A DNA stretch of 6,218 bases from Methanobacteriota archaeon (GTDB taxonomy: Archaea; Thermoplasmatota; Poseidoniia; Poseidoniales; Poseidoniaceae): the NCBI GenBank assembly GCA_002727695.1, contig PBXT01000031.1, forward strand, positions 22,730-28,947, written 5' to 3'. The stretch's first letter is position 1. Every line of letters begins with the position of its first letter. Shown here one piece after another: positions 1 through 5,999 of this stretch. Under the pieces are notes generated by a model. The model made no database searches and was not told where the DNA came from. It worked only from the letters and a program-made list of their open reading frames with translations. A program made the position numbers and the translations under genes.

Positions 1-714
1 AGGTGTACTAGCCTTGGAAATCTAATTATTCACAAGGACATTTACGATGAATTCATGGAGAAGTTCATGGCTAAAGTCAAGAGCACCAGAATCGGTGACT
101 CCCTAAAGCATGCAGACGTACTTTACGGATCTATGCTATCTGAGAAGTATGCTGTAGATTTCTTGAAAGGAATCGACATGGTTGAAGCAGATGGGGCAAC
201 CAAGCTTTGGGGCCAAGGACGTATCTCTACAGGCAACACTCCTGAGAACTTCCAGGGAACTCCAGAAAGCGGAGTATTCATGTGGCCTCACGTTTATGCA
301 GATGTCACTGAAGACATGAATTGCTTCCATGAGGAAATATTCGGTCCAGCCGTCACCGTTGTAAAGGCAGATGATTTCGAACATGCCCTGCATCTTGCAA
401 ACGCAAGCCCATACGGTCTATCCAGCGCAATATACACCAACGACCGCCTTGAAGCATATCGTTTCAAGACTGGAATCAAGGCAGGAATGACAGGTATCAA
501 CAACTCGACAACTGGTGCTGAAGCACACTTGCCATTTGGTGGTGTCAAGGGTAGCGGTAACGGAACCAGAGAATCTGGAATTTGGGTTATCGAAGCATAC
601 TCTTACTGGCACGCAGTCAACGACGAATTGTCTGGAAAACTGCAACTAGCACAGATGGATGTCGATGAGATTGAGATGGTCGAAGCAGAAGTTGACTACT
701 CTTCACTGGCATGA
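1..714 (+). CDS. Aldehyde dehydrogenase family protein, C-terminal half (5' end outside window)
   Basis: NAD(P)-dependent oxidation of an aldehyde to its carboxylic acid in the cytoplasm. The frame is open from base 1, so the visible 237 residues are the C-terminal half of a roughly 500-residue enzyme. It opens with Arg-Cys-Thr-Ser; Cys2 matches the catalytic cysteine of the GQRCTS-type motif. Residues 111-116 form the EEIFGP motif, whose second Glu (E112) is the usual NAD-ribose contact. Residues 176-190 contain the HLPFGG motif and the G-x-GNGTRE stretch, followed by SGKLQLAQMD (211-220). These favour the ALDH7/ketoglutarate-semialdehyde dehydrogenase side of the superfamily over classical ALDH1/2. 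The last 17 residues are an acidic tail (EIEMVEAEVD) of unclear purpose. Family assignment is firm. The substrate (succinic, 2-oxoglutaric or aminoadipic semialdehyde, or another aldehyde) is not readable. The gene lies 82 bases ahead of sdhC on the same strand. Confidence 0.93.
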   Translation, partial: RCTSLGNLIIHKDIYDEFMEKFMAKVKSTRIGDSLKHADVLYGSMLSEKYAVDFLKGIDMVEADGATKLWGQGRISTGNTPENFQGTPESGVFMWPHVYADVTEDMNCFHEEIFGPAVTVVKADDFEHALHLANASPYGLSSAIYTNDRLEAYRFKTGIKAGMTGINNSTTGAEAHLPFGGVKGSGNGTRESGIWVIEAYSYWHAVNDELSGKLQLAQMDVDEIEMVEAEVDYSSLA

Positions 715-755
715 ACACGAGCCGAACAGGTCAAAGACCCCATCGTTACTCGCAC

Positions 756-762
756 AAAATAT
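756..762 (+). promoter_or_regulatory. TATA-like element, possible archaeal promoter for sdhCAB
   Basis: AAAATAT is the only AT-rich box in the gap between the dehydrogenase and sdhC. With the usual archaeal spacing of about 25 bases to the start site, transcription would begin near 785. That leaves a leader of about 12 bases, which still includes the GGTG ribosome binding site. I see no convincing purine-rich BRE directly upstream. Read-through from the dehydrogenase gene is an equally good explanation. Confidence 0.3.
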
Positions 763-763
763 C

Positions 764-781
764 CGCCCCCTACAGGGGGCG
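764..781 (+). repeat. Perfect GC-rich inverted repeat / hairpin upstream of sdhC
   Basis: A 7-bp perfect stem (CGCCCCC pairing with GGGGGCG) with a TACA loop sits between the TATA-like box and the sdhC ribosome binding site. It is all G/C in a region of otherwise mixed composition. No T-run follows, so it does not look like an intrinsic terminator. If transcription starts near 785, the repeat is a DNA palindrome lying between TATA box and start site, a place where archaeal repressors commonly bind. If transcripts read through from the dehydrogenase, it would be an RNA hairpin ending 15 bases before the start codon. The role is inference; the repeat itself is seen directly. Confidence 0.65.
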
Positions 782-786
782 CGGTT

Positions 787-790
787 GGTG
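787..790 (+). promoter_or_regulatory. Ribosome binding site that sets the sdhC start
   Basis: GGTG, complementary to the anti-Shine-Dalgarno end of 16S rRNA, lies 6 bases before the ATG at 797. It supports that start over earlier in-frame codons, which overlap the dehydrogenase gene, and over ATGs at 821 and 833, which have no such site. Confidence 0.6.
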
Positions 791-796
791 TACCTA

Positions 797-1609
797 ATGG
801 GAGACGGCCTCAAGTTACCGATGCTAAATGGCATGGGCAGAACTGATAGAATTGACAAGTGGTGGGCACAGCCTGCTGTAATGGGAATAGGTCTTACGTT
901 GGCCGTTTTGTGGACACTGTGGCGGGTCGTATTTTTCTCTGACCACATCGATTACAATGTTAATGGCGCACACGTCATTTCACCGATGTTTTCTCCGAAT
1001 GTCCTTGAGTGGGACATGTTCTCTGGATGGGACCATCCTTCGTGGGTTAACGCAGCAGTTCTAATTCTCTGGATCCCTTTCTCCTTCAGAGGAACATGTT
1101 ACTACATGCGCCGTGTTTACTACCGAACATTCTTCGCAAGCCCTGTTGCTTGCTGGGTCGATGAGCCTGAAATCAACAAGAAAATCGGCTACAAAGGCGA
1201 GAAGAGGCTGTTCATCGTAAACAACCTACACAGATATTTCCTGTACATGGTAATTCCAATTCTACTAATCAAGTGGTGGGATATCACTCACACAATGACG
1301 TTCTCAAATGACGGATATGGTATCTCTGGCGGTACTATCATCCTAACTCTTGAAGCGGTCTGTTTGACATTTTACGTAACTTCTTGCCACGCTCTAAGAC
1401 ACCTGGCTGGTGGAATGCTAGACCGCTGGGCTAGTGGCATCTCCAAACTAAGAGGCGCACTATTCTCGAAGATTAGCATAATCAACAGAGACCACGGATT
1501 CTGGTTTTGGATTTCATTGGTCCTTGTATTCGTCGGAGATGCATGGACAATCGCTTGTTCAAAGGGCATGATAACTGATTTCAGTCTTGTCTTAATAGGA
1601 GGTGCATGA
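797..1609 (+). CDS. sdhC: Succinate dehydrogenase/fumarate reductase membrane anchor, five-helix Sdh1-like SdhC
   Basis: Membrane anchor of complex II, passing electrons from the SdhB clusters to membrane quinone. The 270-residue product has five hydrophobic helices at about 27-47, 84-104, 143-163, 178-199 and 235-256, and no separate sdhD follows. Stretches such as FRGTCYYMRRVYY (97-109), the NNLHRYF motif (142-148) and SCHALRH (196-202) recall, from memory, the single anchor of mycobacterial Sdh1 (Rv0249c type), which has similar length and the same C-A-B gene order. That anchor has been described as lacking heme and carrying a membrane-embedded Rieske-type Fe-S cluster. Possible ligands here include C101, C119, H145, C197, H198 and H202; which of them bind a cofactor cannot be decided from one sequence. 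The start at 797 rests on the GGTG site; the open frame continues upstream to 659, where it overlaps the dehydrogenase gene. The stop lies one base before the sdhA ATG, so the two are translationally linked. The anchor role is secure; the Sdh1 subtype is likely. Confidence 0.85.
   Translation: MGDGLKLPMLNGMGRTDRIDKWWAQPAVMGIGLTLAVLWTLWRVVFFSDHIDYNVNGAHVISPMFSPNVLEWDMFSGWDHPSWVNAAVLILWIPFSFRGTCYYMRRVYYRTFFASPVACWVDEPEINKKIGYKGEKRLFIVNNLHRYFLYMVIPILLIKWWDITHTMTFSNDGYGISGGTIILTLEAVCLTFYVTSCHALRHLAGGMLDRWASGISKLRGALFSKISIINRDHGFWFWISLVLVFVGDAWTIACSKGMITDFSLVLIGGA
1597..1604 (+). promoter_or_regulatory. Strong Shine-Dalgarno site for sdhA
   Basis: AGGAGGTG lies inside the last codons of sdhC, 6 bases ahead of the ATG at 1611. 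It decides that start against the in-frame GTG at 1602, which is itself part of this site and would add only three residues. Confidence 0.85.
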
Positions 1610-1610
1610 T

Positions 1611-3464
1611 ATGTCAGAAGAGTTCACATCTCACGAATATGATGTAATTGTCATCGGAGCCGGGGGGGCGGGTCTTCGTGCAGCTATCGAATCCGCAAGA
1701 AGCGGTGCAAAGACTGCAATCATAACGAAGTCTCTGCTCGGTAAAGCGCACACTGTAATGGCAGAAGGTGGCTGTGCTGCAGCTCTTCAGAACGCTGACC
1801 CTCGTGACGGCTGGAAGGTGCACTTCCATGACACAATGAAGGGAAGCAAGTGGCTTGCAAACTGGCGTATGGCAGAGTTCCACGCTAAGGAGGCACCTGA
1901 CAGAGTTCGAGAACTTGAGCAATGGGGAGCAGTCTTTGATAGAACTCCAAAGAATGTAATCAACCAGAGAAACTTCGGTGGTCACACTTTCCCAAGACTT
2001 GCGCACGTTGGAGACGCAACAGGACTAGAGATTATCAGAACTCTACAGGAAAGAGGAATCCATGAAGGAATCGACATATTCACAGAATACACTGTTCGCC
2101 ACCTTCTGAAAGAAGGCGACAGAGTGACAGGATGTGTAGCCTACACTAGAGTAGACGGTGACTTCCACGCATTCTCTGCTAAATCCGTAGTTCTAGCAAC
2201 CGGTGGAATCACCAGGTGCTGGTCGGTATGTTCTGGTTCATGGGAATACACTGGAGATGGACACGCACTCGCATTGTGGGCAGGAGCAGAACTTCGTGAC
2301 ATGGAGTTCGTTCAATTCCACCCTACTGGAATGGTTTGGCCGCCTTCAGTTAGAGGAATCCTAGTTACAGAAGGTGTTCGTGGAGAGGGCGGTAGACTCC
2401 TAAACAAAGACAATGAACGCTTCATGTTCAATTATGTTCCAGAAGCTTTCGCTAGAGACCACGCTGAGACTATCGAAGAGTCAGACCAATGGGTCGAGGA
2501 AGTAGTATCGGGCAAACTAGCAACAGTTCGCCGTCCTCCGGAGTTGTTGACTCGTGACGTAGTTGCCAAGGCGATAAATAGCGAAGTCAAAGCAGGTAGG
2601 GGAAGCCCTCACGGCGGAGCATTCTTGGATATTTCACATCGTGGAGAAGAAGCAATCTTGGCAAAGCTACCTTCTATGCACCATCAATTCAAGGAATTGG
2701 CCGGCGTTGATATCGCTAAGGAGCCAATGGAAGTCGGTCCAACCGCTCACTACGTAATGGGTGGAGTTGTTGTTAATGCTGAAACCCAAGAGACCACAGT
2801 TTCTGGACTGTATGCTTGTGGTGAAGTCGCTAGCGGCCTGCACGGAGCAAACCGCCTTGGTGGCAACTCACTGTCAGACCTAATCGTATTCGGTAAGAGG
2901 GCTGGTGAGCACGCAGCAAAGCAAGCTGCTGACTTAGCACAGCCAAGCATCGATGAATCCCAAGTACAATCTGCAATCAAGGAAATGGTTGCTCCTCTAG
3001 AAAGAGGCGAAGGTGAGAACCCTGGCCTAATCTATGACGCTATGCGAGATATGATGCAAGAAAAGGTTGGAATCATCCGTGTCAAGGATGAATTAGAATC
3101 CGCTTTGGAGGATTTGGAGGACTTCTCAAAGAGAGAGCAAACATGCTTCCCCGGGACCAGTAGAAAATACAACTCAGGATGGCATCAGGCACTCGATTTG
3201 AAGAACATGGTAGACATCTCAAAGGTTGCAACTATGGCTGCACTTGCTAGAGAAGAAAGCCGTGGAGGGCACACACGTGACGACTTCCCAGGACACGAAG
3301 ATGAGTTCTGGGGTAAGAATCTCAACATCTGTTGGATGGAGAATGGTGAAATCAAGATCCGCCAAGAACCGGTTGAAGAGATTAGAGACGACCTCAAAGA
3401 AGCTCTTCAAGAAGTTAAGGACATGATTGCTGAAAGAGCAGCAGAACAGGGAGGTGGCAATTGA
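1611..3464 (+). CDS. sdhA: Succinate dehydrogenase/fumarate reductase flavoprotein subunit
   Basis: Catalytic subunit of complex II: succinate to fumarate (or the reverse) with FAD, on the cytoplasmic face. It has 617 residues, normal for the family. An N-terminal Rossmann motif GAGGAG is at 16-21. His47 in KAHTVMAEGG matches the covalent flavin histidine (E. coli H45). Active-site positions are all present: H237 in FHPTG, E254 and R257 in TEGVRGEGG, the catalytic-acid arginine R315 in TRDVV, H380 in HYVMGG, and R415 in HGANRLGGNS. The C-terminal ESRGGHTRDDFP (549-560) is the usual capping segment. The FGGHTFPRLAHVGD segment (122-135) fits the Sdh1-like subgroup. An unusual pair of cysteines, C203 and C207, lies in a loop after the GGI of the FAD domain. 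The gene follows sdhC by one base, and its stop overlaps the sdhB start in TGATG. Quinone potential and direction of catalysis cannot be told from sequence. Confidence 0.97.
   Translation: MSEEFTSHEYDVIVIGAGGAGLRAAIESARSGAKTAIITKSLLGKAHTVMAEGGCAAALQNADPRDGWKVHFHDTMKGSKWLANWRMAEFHAKEAPDRVRELEQWGAVFDRTPKNVINQRNFGGHTFPRLAHVGDATGLEIIRTLQERGIHEGIDIFTEYTVRHLLKEGDRVTGCVAYTRVDGDFHAFSAKSVVLATGGITRCWSVCSGSWEYTGDGHALALWAGAELRDMEFVQFHPTGMVWPPSVRGILVTEGVRGEGGRLLNKDNERFMFNYVPEAFARDHAETIEESDQWVEEVVSGKLATVRRPPELLTRDVVAKAINSEVKAGRGSPHGGAFLDISHRGEEAILAKLPSMHHQFKELAGVDIAKEPMEVGPTAHYVMGGVVVNAETQETTVSGLYACGEVASGLHGANRLGGNSLSDLIVFGKRAGEHAAKQAADLAQPSIDESQVQSAIKEMVAPLERGEGENPGLIYDAMRDMMQEKVGIIRVKDELESALEDLEDFSKREQTCFPGTSRKYNSGWHQALDLKNMVDISKVATMAALAREESRGGHTRDDFPGHEDEFWGKNLNICWMENGEIKIRQEPVEEIRDDLKEALQEVKDMIAERAAEQGGGN
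3450..3456 (+). promoter_or_regulatory. Shine-Dalgarno site for sdhB
   Basis: GGAGGTG inside the final codons of sdhA ends 7 bases before the ATG at 3464. It supports that ATG over the TTG immediately upstream (3461), and with the TGATG overlap it indicates coupled translation of sdhA and sdhB. Confidence 0.8.
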
Positions 3465-4231
3465 TGTCACTGAAAGGTAAAACTCAGAAATTCAAGGTCC
3501 TTCGTGGAGAAGGCGATGGGGCAGAAATGGAAGATTATGAACTCGAATTAGACGAGGGAATGGTTGTTCTAGACTGCATGCACAGAATTCAGTATGAACA
3601 AGAACCAGACCTTGCGGTTAGATGGAACTGCAAAGCTGGAAAATGCGGTTCCTGCAGCGCAGAAATCAATGGACGTCCACGTTTGATGTGCATGACCAGA
3701 ATGTCAGATGTTGTTGCAGAAACCCCTGTTGGACAGCCGATTGAAGTGCGTCCGATGAAGACCTTCCCCCACATCAAAGACTTGGTCACTGATGTTTCTT
3801 GGAACTACGATGTCGCTCAGAAAATCAAGCCAATCAAAGGTCCTGAAGAGCCTAATTGGGAGTTCAACCAACATGAAGCACATCGTGTACAACAGTTCAG
3901 AGAGTGCATTGAGTGTTTCCTTTGTGTAAACACATGTCACGTTCTAAGAGATCACCAATTATTCGATGAATTCGCAGGTCCTCGCAATCTAGTCAGACTA
4001 GCACAATACGAGATGCATCCGCTTGATGAAGAAGACAGAATCCCGGAAATCAAGAAGGAATTCGGTGTAGAATACTGTAACATAACAAGATGCTGTACTG
4101 AAGTTTGCCCGGCTGGAATTCAAATCACAGATGATGCAATTATCCAGCTCAAGGAGAGAGTTGTAGACAGGTACTATGACCCGCTACAGCGCATCTGGAG
4201 AGTCATCACTGGAAACAAAGTCAGAATGTGA
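3464..4231 (+). CDS. sdhB: Succinate dehydrogenase/fumarate reductase iron-sulfur subunit
   Basis: Electron-transfer subunit carrying electrons from SdhA's FAD to the SdhC quinone site. The 255 residues fit the family. The N-terminal ferredoxin fold binds a [2Fe-2S] cluster through C56, C61, C64 and C76 (CKAGKCGSC then LMC). The C-terminal domain has CIECFLCVNTC (C148, C151, C154, C158) and CNITRCCTEVCP (C205, C211, C215). Together these give ligands for the [4Fe-4S] and [3Fe-4S] clusters in the usual arrangement. C210 is an extra cysteine beside the expected ligand C211, and the residue after C158 is His instead of the more usual Pro. Both features, and the ITDDAIIQLKERVVDRYYDP tail (221-240), look like the Sdh1-type subgroup as I remember it. 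It overlaps sdhA by one base, and the hydrolase gene follows after 18 bases. Confidence 0.96.
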   Translation: MSLKGKTQKFKVLRGEGDGAEMEDYELELDEGMVVLDCMHRIQYEQEPDLAVRWNCKAGKCGSCSAEINGRPRLMCMTRMSDVVAETPVGQPIEVRPMKTFPHIKDLVTDVSWNYDVAQKIKPIKGPEEPNWEFNQHEAHRVQQFRECIECFLCVNTCHVLRDHQLFDEFAGPRNLVRLAQYEMHPLDEEDRIPEIKKEFGVEYCNITRCCTEVCPAGIQITDDAIIQLKERVVDRYYDPLQRIWRVITGNKVRM

Positions 4232-4248
4232 AAATCACTAGGTGATTT
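4232..4248 (+). repeat. Inverted repeat overlapping the ribosome binding site of the hydrolase gene
   Basis: AAATCAC and GTGATTT are perfect 7-base complements separated by TAG, immediately after the sdhB stop. The right arm contains most of the only Shine-Dalgarno candidate, AGGTGAT (4240-4246), just 3 bases from the ATG at 4250. In RNA the hairpin would mask the site and could lower translation of the hydrolase relative to sdhB. The short stem is A/T-rich and only marginally stable, so the effect is inference. Confidence 0.5.
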
Positions 4249-4249
4249 C

Positions 4250-5731
4250 ATGGGTAGTGAAACCAGTCTTGAAGGTGACTCTGTCGTAGATTCATCATTC
4301 GCATCAAGGCTATTCCAGCCAGGAAATGATAGGTTAGGCTTCATCCTATTCCTATGCTCACTTATTCTTTGGGCCGAGGGCAGAAATCTTCGTTCAGTAA
4401 ATGTCATTCTGGTCATTATTGCAGTATTTTGGTTAGCAGTTAACCTCTTGGCAAAGACAAAATTATTCACAAAGAAAGAGAAGGATTTGCAAAAGGTTAG
4501 TCGTAAAAGGAAACTCAAATTATTGTCATTGATTATCGTAGTATTAGTTGCAATAATGGTTCTTGCAACAACAATAGCTGTCAATTTCTCCGAAGATTTT
4601 GGTGGCGATGTCCCAGAATACGATTCACCCAATTACAAGGATGGCGCATTCGAGAATGTCGAAACTACTACTTTGTCAAATGATGAAACATCAACTTGGG
4701 ATACCCTTGGTCAATACATGGTTAGTGACAATTGTCGCTCACCAGACGAGGTTTTGCCTTCGCAAGAGTTCAGTTTGAAAGACTTGGAAGAAGGTCAGTT
4801 TAGTGTGTCTTGGTTCGGTCATTCAACCGTTTTATTACACACAAATGAATTTTCGATAATCACTGACCCTGTGTTTAGCACAGGCGGCGCCGGCCCTCTA
4901 TCACTCGGGCCTAGCCCATTCCCTTACGAACATGAATACACTGTGGATGACTTACCTGAAATCGATTACGTGTTTATTTCTCATGATCACTACGACCACC
5001 TTGACAAGAATACAGTCAGGGAATTGTCAGATTCAAAGTTCTATGTTCCACTTGGGGTGAAGTACCACCTCATCGAATGGGGAATAGATGAGGATAATAT
5101 CCTGGAGTTTGACTGGTATGATGAAACAAATGTGTCAGAGGATTTGTTTGCAGCATTTGCGCCTTCACGCCACTTCAGTGGAAGGGGAGTAACAGATAAC
5201 AGTGCGACCCTTTGGGGTTCTTGGATTTTCAAGTTCTATGGTAAGAGCATCTATTTTAGTGGCGATACTGGATACATGGAGGAATTCAAGAACATCTCAG
5301 CGATATACGGGCCATTCGATTTGGCATTCCTTGATTCAGGCCAATACAACGTTGCTTGGGAACATGTGCACATGCTTCCTGACCAGATGGTTCAGGCAGC
5401 AATAGATTTGAACGCATCAGTTTCTATTCCGATTCACATTTCAAAGTACGAATTAGCTCTGCACCACTGGTATGAGCCAATGGAATTAGTTTCGACTTAT
5501 GGTGCAGAGCAGAATGTAACAATCGCTACGCCAATGCTTGGTAGCACCTTCATTTTCGGAGAAGAAGTCCCACAGGATACATGGTGGCGTGGCGTTACAG
5601 AATGCACAGATCCATTCCTTGACGACTACCCTCTGGTTGAATATGCCTTGATTTACACAAATGTTATTGGAATTCTGTGGCTTGTAGTCCCTCGAATAAA
5701 GAATCGAGAACCCAGCTCAGAAGAAGATTAA
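4250..5731 (+). CDS. Membrane-anchored metallo-beta-lactamase-fold hydrolase, NAPE-PLD-like
   Basis: Predicted zinc-dependent phosphodiesterase-type hydrolase. The domain at about 183-436 follows the N-acyl-phosphatidylethanolamine phospholipase D pattern: SWFGHST (187-193), ITDPVFS, the metal motif HDHYDH (H245, H247, D249, H250), RHFSGRG with H308, SGDTGY with D339, and IPIHISKY with H397. Every expected metal ligand is present. Unlike human NAPE-PLD it has hydrophobic segments at about 29-41, 49-67 and 91-111, and a last one at about 464-482. The Lys/Arg-rich linker 69-90 should be cytoplasmic by the positive-inside rule. The catalytic domain would then face outward, with the short charged C-terminus (PRIKNREPSSEED) inside. 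Four N-x-S/T sequons (N294, N348, N388, N422) are compatible with that. The ATG at 4250 is chosen for its AGGTGAT site. It lies 18 bases after sdhB, so cotranscription is possible, but a functional tie to complex II is not evident. True substrate unknown. Confidence 0.88.
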   Translation: MGSETSLEGDSVVDSSFASRLFQPGNDRLGFILFLCSLILWAEGRNLRSVNVILVIIAVFWLAVNLLAKTKLFTKKEKDLQKVSRKRKLKLLSLIIVVLVAIMVLATTIAVNFSEDFGGDVPEYDSPNYKDGAFENVETTTLSNDETSTWDTLGQYMVSDNCRSPDEVLPSQEFSLKDLEEGQFSVSWFGHSTVLLHTNEFSIITDPVFSTGGAGPLSLGPSPFPYEHEYTVDDLPEIDYVFISHDHYDHLDKNTVRELSDSKFYVPLGVKYHLIEWGIDEDNILEFDWYDETNVSEDLFAAFAPSRHFSGRGVTDNSATLWGSWIFKFYGKSIYFSGDTGYMEEFKNISAIYGPFDLAFLDSGQYNVAWEHVHMLPDQMVQAAIDLNASVSIPIHISKYELALHHWYEPMELVSTYGAEQNVTIATPMLGSTFIFGEEVPQDTWWRGVTECTDPFLDDYPLVEYALIYTNVIGILWLVVPRIKNREPSSEED

Positions 5732-5735
5732 TTCA

Positions 5736-5975
5736 TTCGCATGGATAGTGTTTAGAAAGGGAGTTTGGTTATTGGGTAATCACATTGAGAGGAAGAACGC
5801 GATGGGAGCCACGATGGGGAACAGATATAGGTATATTTTCAGGTCATCTTTCAGATCCCACCACTTCTCTGTCATGTTAGAGGATGGGGTATTCGAACTA
5901 TTAAATCAAATCCCGGTAAAAGCAGTTCAAATGGCTCGATTCCGACAGACGGAGTTCGTAACGTACCCATGCGAA
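5736..5975. repeat. Long-range 9-base inverted repeat bracketing the intergenic region
   Basis: TTCGCATGG at 5736-5744 is the exact reverse complement of CCATGCGAA at 5967-5975, 222 bases apart. It could form the closing stem of a structured RNA whose interior holds the smaller hairpins. A 9-base match somewhere in a region this size is expected by chance perhaps one time in ten, so the pairing is only suggestive. Confidence 0.3.
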
Positions 5976-5981
5976 CGGGTA
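5964..5981 (-). terminator. Small hairpin just beyond the TPR gene stop, possible 3' end element
   Basis: TACCC (5964-5968) pairs with GGGTA (5977-5981) around an 8-base loop, 19 bases past the stop codon of the minus-strand gene. No T-run follows directly on that strand; a TTTT appears only some 50 bases further on. It is weak as a terminator, and the right arm of the long-range repeat overlaps it, so the two structures would compete. Confidence 0.2.
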
Positions 5982-5999
5982 ACTGGTTGTGCGTGATGT

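Larger units (their letters stand above)
5732..5999. other. Convergent intergenic region with inverted repeats, no supported gene
   Basis: These 268 bases separate two genes that point at each other. I find no tRNA, rRNA fragment, SRP or RNase P signature. Several pairings exist: a 6-bp stem at 5865-5870/5879-5884 (one G-U), a stem at 5938-5944/5950-5956 (two G-U), and a 5-bp hairpin at 5964-5981. A 9-base inverted repeat brackets most of the region. A GTG-started open frame on the plus strand (5748-5996, 82 codons) crosses it. It lacks a recognisable domain or a good ribosome binding site, but its Phe codons are nearly all TTC as in the real genes, so a small protein is not fully excluded. 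No clear T-run terminator was seen for the hydrolase gene. Confidence 0.5.

Noticed and set aside
659..796. Upstream extension of the sdhC frame, which is open to a GTG at 659 and overlaps the dehydrogenase gene
   Set aside because: The extension has no hydrophobic or family-like content, runs through the intergenic hairpin, and lacks a ribosome binding site. The ATG at 797 has GGTG at good spacing and gives the length expected for the family.
1614..2006. 130-codon minus-strand open frame opposite sdhA
   Set aside because: It lies wholly inside the sdhA FAD domain coding region, whose motifs are unmistakable, and has no family features of its own.
4174..4632. 152-codon minus-strand open frame opposite sdhB and the hydrolase start
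   Set aside because: It is antisense to two well-supported genes, and its composition is what an antisense frame of hydrophobic, Lys-rich coding DNA gives.
5880..5960. tRNA-like stretches such as TTCGAAC, TTCAAAT and CGATTCC
   Set aside because: I tried to fold T-arms and acceptor stems around them on both strands and the 5-bp T stems do not form. No anticodon arm is present.
5748..5996. 82-codon plus-strand open frame between the two convergent genes
   Set aside because: No domain or motif recognised, GTG start without a good ribosome binding site, and it lies over inverted repeats. The TTC preference is the only coding-like sign, so I do not list it as a gene.
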